NCBI GenBank assembly: GCA_033065855.1
Contig: JAVXUO010003160.1
Coordinates: 62,001 to 126,000, forward strand
DNA length: 64,000 bases
Origin: Escallonia rubra
Taxonomy: Eukaryota; Streptophyta; Magnoliopsida; Escalloniales; Escalloniaceae
Reading direction: 5' to 3'
The position numbers and the translations under genes are program-made. Shown piece by piece: positions 24,344-35,500 of this stretch (positions within the stretch are counted from its first letter, which is position 1; each line of letters begins with the position of its first letter). The notes beneath the pieces are model-generated. The model did not search any database, was not told the origin of the DNA, and was given only the letters and a program-made list of their open reading frames with translations.

Positions 24344-26949
24344 TTATTGTAATATCTGATTCATCATCATTTTTATCGTCTTTGCTTTTCTCCTAGCTAT
24401 TCCAATATTTGCTAACACCTCACTCTTTCTTTTTTGAATGCTACAACTTTCAGGTTTATAAGCAAGCCTCAGTGGGGGAAGCATTGTTGCTTTCATAGAG
24501 CTTAAAAGCAAAGTAAGAAGCTCTAAAAATGCCAAATTTTAGGTAATTCAAGAAATGGTATATTGTAGACATGGTTTTGACATACTTTACAAACAATATT
24601 ATCAAGCCAATAAGTGCATAAGATTTTTGTAAGCACTTATATGAGAAAGAACCTGGGATAGGTAGAGATGGAGATAAAATGCAGCTCTTCAGATTAACAA
24701 GGCAGTCCATGATCCTCCTTTGATGAAATAGTCTTCCTTTTCTTGCTAGAATTTTAATCTTGAGATTGCATATCATCATTTGCTACCAATATTTCCTTCT
24801 TGTTTTCCCTCTTTTCATCAGTAGATGTATCCATATCTTCCACCACATCTTCATCCGAAGAGATCACAAATTCAGAGGCAACAAACTTTTTCCCTCTCAG
24901 TGATGATTTGCTTGACTCAATATCCATTGGTTCATTCATCTTTCCATGCAGAGTTGAAGTGATGCGGTTAGTAATCTGAGCAGCCAAAATAAACGGCTGA
25001 ATGCTTTGTACAATCATCACATTTTCAGTAGCCGGGTTGGAATTTATAATTATGGGCTCATCTTGCATTGGTTCCACGCAAGCTATGATATTACAAGGTT
25101 GGTCCACTTGTATTTCTTGTTTCTGCTTCAGGTTGGCTAACAGAAATGGCAACACATCAATGTGGGCTTGTTTGGTTAAATTGGGCGGGCCAGCAAACAG
25201 GCTTGACTCTTCTGTCCCTTCATTAAGGGCTGAAAAGAATTTGCATTAGTTAGAGTAGGGCCAGCTGTGAGGTGGTCTGATCTTTTTCCTTAGGGGGCTG
25301 AGTAGATCCAAGATTTTTAGTAACACACAACAATTGGCCCCAATGAGAAGCATTCATGGGCTTCTTTTCACTTGAAACAGAACCAGTTATATTGATGTGT
25401 TCTAACATGGCCCTTGCATAATGGAAATTGGGTTCTAACTCAAAAAGGACCAGGGCCTAAAATTGAAGGTTCTTTGGATGGGCCTTGTTTCAGACCTAGC
25501 TATGGGATTTGGGAGGCTGCCAGATGGGTTAGGCTCAATAGGTTCTCGGGTAAGCAAGTTGGTATTAAAATTTGGAATTGCCTGGCTCAAGGTTGATGGG
25601 TCTACTCTAGCTAGAGATGAAATGATTCTTGGGTAGATTTAAGTGATATCAATTGGGAGGCTATAACAGATTTATGTGTAAGTGTATAGATTCCATCTTG
25701 CCCACGTGAAGAATGGGGACCAAAAGATTAGTGTCAAGGACAAATTCTTCCTTAGATTTTTCCATAATGGCTTTGCCCATATTCATCTCACCCCTTAGTC
25801 GGCTAGTAGTAGTCTTGGCAGTATTAGGTATAGAGACATCATGCATGGTAACATCATCACCTGACTCCACTTCCAAATGAGTAATTTCGGTTGTACCTTT
25901 AACAGATGGGCTTGCAAAAGTAGTTTCTTCCTTTGAAGAATTATTCGCGAAGGTGTAATGAGTACCACTTTTTGAAGAATACATAGCAGATTTATAAGAG
26001 ATCCCAGAGAATTCTTGGTTAGTATTAAGCAAATCCGGTCCGTAATTGGTATCCACTATCAAAACTTGAGAGTTTAGATTAATGTCGACATTTGGGTACA
26101 CACGGAGGGACTGTTCAAACATAGGAACACCAGTTGCTACAAAATGAAGGAAATAAATCTGGTCCATTTAAAATTGCTGCTCAACGACGTAAGAATTCCA
26201 ATACCAATGTCAAAGATTCAATACAAACTAACGTTCGTAACCTATACGACCACTTCGCTAACATGGATGGCAAACCCTTTCATACATGCATGCCAACCAT
26301 TTTACGTCATAGTTCATCAAATACTAATCAAGTTGAAACATCAGAGGAATAAACACCCCTGGGAAGAGTGGTTCATCCAACAAAATTCGAACTTTAATCT
26401 TGAAATAGTCCTTATGTTTACTCTTCTTTCAGACCAATCTATTTCAAGAATTTGCCCCAACACAATTCCAATTTTTATAGCAAGATCCTGATGGTCACAA
26501 TCACTTGCGATGTTAAATGACTCTCACCCACCGATCCACTAAAGGAAAGGTGACATGAGAAAATTAGTATGTGATGTCCAAGGTTTAAAAACCAAGACAC
26601 ATCCCTTAATATTCCAAGGGCCATTCTTGAGTAGGAGTTGAGCTTGTTCAGGGGTGGTGAAATGAAAAAGGAAGAGACTGTTGATTTTATGCACTATAAC
26701 AAGACCAAGTAAAGATCAATATTTGGCCACATACCTTTGAACCTCTCCTTTAGTAAACAATTTTGCATCCACTATTTTCCCATGAACATGCTTTGGAAGT
26801 TGGCTTGATCTGCCATGATTATTTTGTTTGTCTATTGAAATGATAATGCTGCTTCTTTCCAATCCTGGAAGTCTAGGTGGTTCATCTCCCGCAAATAACG
26901 ACGACATATTGGCTGAGTTGAGGAAAGAATGTCTAATGGCTTGGTGCAA
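24344..26949 (-). pseudogene. LINE ORF1 (gag-like) remnant
   Basis: The - strand start region (26716-26949) reads SLFAGDEPPRLPGLERS. It continues, after frame breaks, into a DUF4283-like stretch near 26580-26700 (TPEQAQLLLKNGPWNIKG). Long acidic and serine-rich segments follow (25661-26167, 24754-25155). This is the N-terminal protein of plant L1-type LINEs, broken by stops. It is the upstream part of the same LINE whose RT and tail lie to the left. Confidence 0.6.
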
Positions 26950-27065
26950 CTACTGTCAACAAAGAAGTTAGGAATTTGTAGGCAAATGGGTGGAGTGTGC
27001 TTTCACGGGATTATGGTACATGTAAATTGTATGGTGTTCTGATAAATGAGTTGGTGAGATACTAA

Positions 27066-27959
27066 GGGGCTGTACGCTTACGAGATTTTTTTTTATGTAT
27101 TCTGTATTCTGTTTTTGTTTTCGAGAATTTAATATTCAGTTTTAAAATCGTATTGTGTACTTTTACTTTTTTCCGCATCTACTTTTTCTATTTTTTCTGT
27201 ACGTTTACCATTTTCATTTTCGTTTTCACCATCTTTTTCTAAACCAATATTGTATGTTTAAAATTTTCTACGCTATTTGTACACAAATCTTTCCAATTAA
27301 CGAATATGTTGAAATATAAAAGCTAAAACACCTTCTTCTGCAAAACCATCTCCTTCGTTTCCTACCGTTGAAAGCTAAGATTACTACGAATATATCAATA
27401 GAATAACGGAAAAGAAAAACAAGACCAGCTTGTTTGGGTTTAATCCAGTAAGCACGGCCAAGATTGCCCCAGTGAGAGTGAGAGAGCACTCAACACATCT
27501 ATGTACTCTAATTATAATAGTTGTTGTAATACATATGGAGGGCCAGAAAACTTTGGAGAAGGCGATGAGTGCTTGTTTCGGAGGCGGCGGGTACCGGCGG
27601 CGACTTTGTCGTGTTTGGAATGGATCTTTGGCAGCCAGAGGTGGGGTTTTTTTTCCAGTGCAGGTTCTCCTTCGACGCCTTCAGATCTGGGATTGGCTTC
27701 TTGAGAATGAACGGAAGAGGGGTTGTTCATGGAAATCTGGAGGAGATAAATGAATGAGAGAGAGCAGAGAAAGGAGAAAAAGCTGGGAGAGGCTATGCTC
27801 AAGAAATTGACAAAAGAGCTGGAGGAGTCAGAAGGGCATGCCCAAGAAATTGTGAACAGTGGACTGTATTTCTGTATTCTCTGACAAGGAGAATACAGTT
27901 CAAGGAAAAAGGTGAAAAACACCTAAAGGGTGTTTTGAAAAACGTAAACGTACAGCCCC
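27066..27959. mobile_element. PIF/Harbinger-type element upstream of the AGD14-like gene
   Basis: The ends read GGGGCTGTACGCTTACG and, reverse-complemented, GGGGCTGTACGTTTACG, with TAA direct repeats at 27063-27065 and 27960-27962. Length is 894 bp. The interior 27430-27920 is non-repetitive and holds overlapping frames on both strands, including a 136-codon frame on the - strand. I recognise no domain; it could be captured host sequence. Confidence 0.75.
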
Positions 27960-28091
27960 TAAAGGTTTGAGACTACAGAGACAAATGCAGGCATAACTAC
28001 ATGGAAATCTTGTTTATGCCTGAGTAAATGAGCTGGTGGTTTGATACGAAGGATAAAGACTTAAAAAGGTGGAGAGAAGGTGGAGGATTTA

Positions 28092-28555
28092 GGTAGCGTT
28101 TGAAATCTATTCCGTTTCCAGTTTTTTCTTCGGTTTTGTAAACTGGAGAAAAAAAACGCGTTTGACATACATTTTTCTTTTTGAAAACCAATTTTTAAAA
28201 CATGACTGTTTTTAAAAACTCACATTTAGGAGTTTTGGGTTTCTCATTTTGGTTTTTGTTTTGAGACAACCGTCGCCGCCGCCGCCACCCCTGTCGCCTC
28301 TGCCCACCGCCGACGCCACCGACATCGTCGCTCGCTGGCCACCGCCACTGCCGCCACCGCCGGCCACTGCCACCGCCATCGCAACCACCAAAGAAAAAAT
28401 TCAAAATAAATACTGAGTAATCAAACATTCAAAAAAAAAATACTCAAAATAAAAACTGGGAAATCAAACATTCATTTGTTTTTGTAAAAAATAAAATTAA
28501 ACTGATTTTAATTTTTTCAAAAATAAAAAATCAAAAGTGAAAGTCAAACAATCCC
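28092..28555. mobile_element. Short PIF/Harbinger-type element in the gene promoter
   Basis: The ends are GGTAGCGTTTGAAAT and (reverse complement) GGGATTGTTTGACTTT, with TTA on both sides (28089-28091, 28556-28558). The core at 28265-28385 is a GCC-triplet-rich block like the one in the element at 9459-10069, suggesting related families. It lies about 370 bp upstream of the start codon of the AGD14-like gene. Confidence 0.7.
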
Positions 28556-28558
28556 TTA

Positions 28559-28925
28559 GTTTAGTCGGAGAGAGAAAACGAGTGCAGAGTTTTGTTTTTT
28601 TCTTTTTTTAAAATAAAAAGTAAAATTTGAATTGAGCTTACGGTATGTGGCAGCGCCGCAGCGGTTAACATAAACGCCTTTGTTGGTGTGACAGGAGGAG
28701 AGAGAGAGGGAGAGGAGAGAGAGAGGGCGAGCTGATTTGAGTTCCTTCCTCTGTTCCTCCCGATTCAAAAAAATCTAAAACCCTAGACTCAAGAATCTCT
28801 CTCTCTCACTTTTACCATTGGAAAATCCCTAATTCCAGCTCGTACTCTTCCATTTCTCTCTGCAATTTCGAAATCATTCTATCCCATTTCTGTGGTTAAT
28901 TATAGTGTCGGCGGGAACCTAAAAA
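28559..28925 (+). promoter_or_regulatory. Promoter / 5' leader of the AGD14-like gene
   Basis: It contains a GA-rich tract (28695-28730), a telo-box AAACCCTAG (28778-28786) typical of housekeeping plant promoters and leaders, and a CTCTCTCTC pyrimidine patch (28797-28808). No convincing TATA box was seen. The start site cannot be located without transcript data. The adjacent Harbinger element limits the old promoter to this stretch or further upstream. Confidence 0.5.
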
Positions 28926-29540
28926 ATGACTAGTCGAAAGGAAGAAGAGCGAAACGAGAAGATTATCAGGGGCCTGATGAAGCTTCCACCCAATCGCCGC
29001 TGCATTAACTGCAACAGCTTGGTAAAAGTTCCTCTCTCCCCTTCCCCCCCTCCTTTTTTTTTTGGCTAATTTAGACAATAAGGAGGTTTTGCGTTTCATT
29101 ACCTATGAATTGGTTTTGTTTGAAGATTATCCAGGATAAAATACTTATCTAATTGCTAAAACTTCCTAATTTAGATTTGGTGTCTCCCGATGTGGACTAA
29201 TGTATTTTCAACCTCACTGTAGCTCTTGAAGCTACTTACCTTTTCAGGGTTCATTTTGTATAGGCGGTGGTTTCCTCTGTCTTTTGCCTTTCATTATTCT
29301 TTCTGAATGCAATGTTTTTTATTTCGTCTCCACATCCCAACCTGGTAGCAAGGAACTAGACAGGGCATGGGCAATTTTGTACATTTTCTGTACTTCCTTT
29401 TCCATTGGATTCCGATTTGTTTTGCTGTTGAGTGGCTTCTTTTCACTTGGTGCTTATGATTTTACTCTGGGTGCGCAGGGTCCTCAGTATGTCTGCACAA
29501 ACTTTTGGACATTTACTTGTATAACATGCAGTGGGATACA
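28926..29540 (+). CDS. AGD14: AGD14-like exons 1-2: start and zinc finger
   Basis: Exon 1 (28926-29021) gives 32 codons ending NRRCINCNSL before GTAAAA. Exon 2 (29479-29540) gives GPQYVCTNFWTFTCITCSGI plus CA of the His codon before GTGAGT. The ATG is chosen because MTSRKEEERNEK lines up with the conserved start of the family and no in-frame ATG precedes it. The CXXC pairs of the finger are split by intron 1. Confidence 0.92.
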
Positions 29541-32500
29541 GTGAGTAACTTCAACTTAGACGAGTACTTTCATGTCGTTTTTCCAATATAGTTATACGTT
29601 GCACACTGAGTATGAAAATTGAGAATGAGAAGAAGCATTAGTAAAATGAACCCTCCCAAACAATTTACAAGTGAAGCCAACATTTTGTAAGAGACTCTAC
29701 AATTTGAATAGATCACAAAGTTTTTTTCTCTTGGGGGCCGGGGGGGCGGAGGGGGTAGGGAACAAAAGTGTAGTCCTTTCATCCATAAACTGGCAGTTCA
29801 TTCGTGCAAATGCACGGGATAAACAAAATATTAGTGCACAAATAATTCTGTATAACAAATATATGTGCATAAATTGTTAAAAACTCTAAGAAAAGGTAAT
29901 GCTAAAGCAACCTAGAGCAAGTTCATATGTTGAAACTGTTTTGGTTAATGTTATAATATTTTTTGTCGTACCATCTTCTAAAACCGACAAAAGATTGGCG
30001 AGATGACCCATGTAGGTGACCGACAAAAGATCTAAACACCCAAGTGGTTTGAGAAATTAATCAGTCGAGTTAAATGGTCAACATAATGCGATATCGAGAG
30101 TATACCTTTTGTTTGGGTCGAGTAGTCGACAGCTTACAACATCCTTCTTTTAGTTAAGTGTTAAATTCATACTTTGAAGATACATTAGTAGCAATATTTT
30201 TGCATTATGGTTTAAGGTTCTTTCTTTTTCTTTTTGGTCTGTTTGGTATGTGCTGGTGCATTGAGGGAAGGTATTAAAATTAAGTGGGTAAACAGGAGAA
30301 CGAGGACTGAGGATTAGTAACTGATAGAAACAGAAAATAAGCAAAGGCAATTAGAAAATTGGAGTTGTGACAAAAATGCCTTTCTCTCTACTGCTAACGA
30401 TGACCGTCGAATTGACCGGAAGCGACGGACCAGAGGAAAGCATGAGCAAATAAAGGGGAGGGCAGTTGAAGCTTCAACTATGGCTTGTGGAGTCACTCCG
30501 GCAGCATAGGCAAAATGGAAAACTTCACCATTAGGCGTATGATGAAATTTGCTAAAAACAAGTGATCAGGGCTGTTCACGTTACCGACATGGACGGCTAG
30601 ATACACGTTGTCAAATTAGGTAACTTGCCAGCGCTACCCGCTACCAAATGATCAGCTCCCATATTTATATGTGTGTATGTAATGTTAATTTGATATTGTG
30701 TCATTTATGTGTACAGTATATGTGTCTATAAATGTCTACGCATATATCTGCGTCTATAAATGTCTACGCATATATCTGCCTTAACTGGCACCAAGAAAGT
30801 TGCTTCTTTGTTTTTGTACATATTGCGACTACATAGTTGAATTTTTGCCATTGCATTGCTCCAAACCAAGTTAGCTCTTAGGAGTTCAGAAATTGGAATG
30901 CTATCCGGCAAACCAATTCCCGGATTCAAATTAGTAAAATAACCTTGTACATATTGCGACTATATAATTGAATTTTTGCCGTTGCATTGCTGCAAACCAG
31001 GTTAGCTCTTAGGAGTTCAGAAATTGGAATGCTATCCGTCAAACCAATTCGCGGATTTAAATTACTAAAATAACCTATTTCAGGGATTCTAAATAAAGAA
31101 AATTCTCTGTTATTTTCCTCAGTTGCATGTGGAGTGCTGGGTTCATCATACATTTCATTTTCTTTTGGAAGCTAAGTACAATGTATTCCCAAAACTTTGT
31201 TTAGGATATATACGTATATGTGCCATAACTGGCACGAAGAAAGTTTCTTCCTTTGTTTTTGTACATAATGCAACTACATATTTTGAACTTTTGCCGTCGC
31301 ATCGCTGCAATTTAGGTTCGCTCTTAGGCGTTCAGCCCTAAAACCACCTTTTTCATTCAAGTTAGTAAAATGACCTTTTTCAGGGCTTCTGAACAAAGAA
31401 AGTTTTGTTTTACTTTCCTGAACTGCATGTGGAGTGCTGGGTTCATCGTACATTTTGTTTCTCATTTTTCATCTAAGTACGATATATTCCCAAAACTTTG
31501 TTTATTTGATGGATCACGAATCTGTCAGCATAAAACTCTGTATGGAGACCACTTTATAGATATGATGAGAATTAGCTATCATATGCCGTTTTAGTAGTGT
31601 TATGCTTCTCGAAGTTGGACATTGTGATGTAGGAGATATTCCATATTCATAAGTAGTATTTACTACTAATTGTTTAGCTTTGTCATGCTTAATGATAAAA
31701 AGGAATTTTTTCTGCATTCATTAAATGATGATAAGTAGTTGCAGTTGCTATTATGATGGGTGATGACACATTTTTTCCGCGCTATTGATTAGCGTAAAAA
31801 AAGTTGTGCCACTAAATTCCGTCGTACGTATATAATGACGTTTATCATTTTGTATCGTGGATTCATATTCCCGATTGACTAAAGAGTCAACTGTTAATTA
31901 CGTCCACGATAACCTCCGATTTAAGAAACACAAATAACAATTAAAGAAACACAAATAACAATTATAGAAACACAAAAAATAAATAAGAAATATATGAAAA
32001 CTTTAATTTCTAAGTGGATCTTAATACATCATGAAACATAATAAGAAAATCAGAAATGAAAGAGAAATGACTTGATTCACCTTGACCCCATCTCTTTTTT
32101 TGGGCCTTTCTTCTCTCTCTTTTTTTCCTTTCCTTTTCTCTTTTGCCCCAACAGCCTCTTCTTTCTTTTGTTTTTTGGCTTGCCGACTGGCTCTCCTTTT
32201 TTTTTTGTTGGCTTCTCCTCCTTTCTCCTTTGTTTCTGCTGGGAGGACCCCCTCTTCCTTCCAAATGACTCGTCTTTTCATAATGAAATCCCAGAGTTCT
32301 TAGGCTTGTGCACTACTCCATGGGTAATTATCACATGTTAACACGTGATAATTCATAAACTTTATCACATCCTAAGAGTATTTATCCCTTTCAGTTTTTT
32401 TTGGCATATCTCCAAAGTCTTTCATTCACCTCAAATATTCTAACCCAATTACAATATTAGTGGACTTCTAAACACATGGGCCCACTTAAAAAGCCTGAAT

Positions 32501-35500
32501 ATTTAGGCTTCCTTTAGCAAAAGCTCCCAACAAAAATTTTAGGCTTATTTGTCAACTCAATATATTTTTTTGTCAAAATTTTGCTCCCAACAAATGCCAC
32601 TCGTGATTCGGGCTAAAAGACCGGATCATGATTAATTTGGCAGCTCAGCTTTGACCAACTCGTATATCCATTTGGTCTATTTTCCATAAGATGTTTGAGC
32701 CGTTGCGAAACTTTAGAAAAAGTTGCTAAGGTCCTCCTTTGTTACCTTCGAAGTACGTATCAAGATATCTTGAATATCTGATACAAGATGTGTATGTACT
32801 CGAAGGACGAAGTCATGTAGATTAACTTGAAAACTTCTTTTATGAAGATTCATTTTTTTCTTTGAAAGAGTTATTTTTTCTTGGAGTTGCACTTGGTAAT
32901 ATGTCCCAAGCTGCCTACGTAGCCGATAGAGTAAGCCATCACACAACTCTTTTCTTTTTGTTTCGTACAAAAGATTTTTTTTTATTGTTGTGACTGAACA
33001 TGGGGAATATGCCCCAAGCAAGCTGCCTGTGTACCCGAATGATCAAGTTATGACGTAATTCAAGATTTTTTATTTATTTATGAAGAATAAATTTTCTTTT
33101 AATTATTATGACTGAACCTGAGGTATATGACCCAAGCTGCATACGTACCCGAAGGATCAAGTCGTCACGTAGTTAAACAATTTTTTGCTAGAATTGTTTT
33201 TTGAATGCTGTGATTGAACCTGAGGAATATGCCCCAGGCTGCCTACGTACCCGAAAGATCAAACCATTACGTAGTTCAACAATATTTTTTTTAACGGGAG
33301 ATAAATTTTCTTTTGATTATTGTGACTGAACCTGAGGAATATGTCCCAAGTTACCTACGTACCCGAAGGATTAAGCCATCACGTAGATTAACTTTTTTCT
33401 TTTATTTTTTTTTGTGCGCCTTAATTTTTGCCTAGACCGCCCTTTTCGGGTTTCCAGTCTAGCGGGCTATATTTTTTTTTGTGCCCTAACTTTTGCCTAG
33501 ACCGCCCCTTTCAGGGTTTTCAGCCTAGCGGGCTTTTTTTTGGTTTTGTGCTCCACAATTTCTTTCTCATTTCAAGAGACATAGCATCACCAAATGGCAT
33601 TATAAGCTGCATTTTTTGCATGCAAAATCAATCTCTTGTGCGTCTGGGATATGCTTGATAATGTCCTAATGTATAACAAAGTCTTCCTGGATTCAGGGGA
33701 AGGAACGATAATGTGTTGATGCAGTACCAACACATTTCTTTGACCTTTTTCCTCCAATGCACGAGTCCTCTTTTCATTTCATTTCATTTCAGGACATCGC
33801 AAGATAGTCATCATAATGTCGAGCCCCCATTTATGAGTCGATGGTTCAGGCACACAATTGCAAGTGATGGCACATATATATTTGACACCCAAATGGTTTT
33901 TCTGGACTGCTCTTTGTAATAGCTCCCATCCATGTTCAAGGTAACCATTAATGAAATAGGCCATAAAACCTTCATAGAAGAGTGCATGCGCATTTTCTTT
34001 GTTAGCGCAGACTTGTAGAATGTATCTTGTGCCAAGGCTATTAGTTTATCGGTTGTGCCAGGGGACCTCATCCAAAGGCAGAGAGCGGATGAAGATTGCG
34101 TCCTTTGATAGTTCTTCCATTTCGCGAGAACACATCCTAGCAGCATGATAGTCTTGAATTGATTTTTCACCAGCTTTTTGCAATATGTGTCGTATGATGT
34201 CTGCTGGGAGTGCATCTGTAAGACTGATCTGCTCTTTTATTTTCACGAGATGGGATGCTTGTTATGAGTTCCGTTGACACTCTATGTTAAGCATTTGTTG
34301 CTCATCCTTATCATTAGTATAATTTTGCATAATTTCATTCATACGTTGAGAGAGGTTTTGCAATTCTGTTCGGGGGCACAACGTCGAAGTGACCGTATTT
34401 GTCGATTATTTCTCAGCTTTTGGGATGATTATATCCCCAAAATCAAGTAGGCGTTGGATTTTCTCCTTCAAGGTGAAGCACTTATCAATGGGGTGACTGA
34501 TGACGCGATGGTAAGGGCAATAGTTAGGATTGTCATTCTTTCCTTCCTCGTGGGGCCTTTTAATCTTCGACAGAGGTATAAGGACTTCCATCACCAAACC
34601 ATCAAAGAGTTCTTTGACGATTTCGTCTGGGAAAGAAAATTTCCTCTCCATCCTTTCTTTCAAGGCCAGCCTATTATATACATTTTCCACATCACTTTTG
34701 TTGTCATTGACAACCTGTCTTTCTGTCATTCCTACAACTGCCATCTCGACTCTTTCGGCGGTTTCAAACCTTGTCTTCTTTAGACCAAGGTGCATTTCAA
34801 GATCATTTGCTATGGTGCATTTCAAGATCATGAGCTCTAATGCTTAAGTTATTAAACCCATCGAAGGTCTGGGACAGTAGGTGTACGGAGAGCTCGTGCC
34901 TAAAATTGTAGTGGCACATTTGTATCAATTCACCTTGGTTGAAATTATGAGAACAACTAAAGGTGAGAGTTTGCCACCTTGCAATGAAGTTGGATGCTGA
35001 CTCATTGTTACGCTGCTTTGTATTTATCAGCTCCGCTATACTCGCTCGTCGTTTCGTATTACTAACTTGGTTATAAAATTCCTTGATCAGGGCGTCCAGT
35101 TAGGAATCAACCCTTCTGGCAAACTGGAGTACCATATGAAAGCAAGTCTCTCCAAGGATTGCACAAACAATTGTAGACATAAAAGCTTATTTTCGCCTAA
35201 ATGGGCTAGACGAGCAATAAAATGAGCTACATGTTCCCTTGGATTTCCCTTTCTGTTAAACCTTCGAAAGTCTGGTTCAGTGAAGGTGGGTGGAAAAGGG
35301 ACTTGGTCTACCCAGGACGGGTATGGTTTTATTACCAAGCTAGCAATGGGAGATGTCCTATCTTTGGCTTTCCTCGTTTCCCTTTTGACTACACTGTTAA
35401 TGTAGGATAAGAGGTTTGGGTCCAAACTTCCACTAGTTAGGTGATGTTGTTTAGGGCCCCCTCTAGCATAAGTATTTTGGGTTTGACTTGTCTTGGCCTA

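Noticed and set aside
27512..27922. 136-codon - strand frame within the Harbinger element
   Set aside because: No domain recognised, and overlapping + strand frames are equally open. Kept only as possible captured sequence, not as a gene.
32010..32303. Frames on both strands, one very Lys/Glu/Arg-rich and one Phe/Ser-rich
   Set aside because: They lie across a pyrimidine-rich tract of the LTR and recur in the sister LTR at 36964-37257; not a gene.
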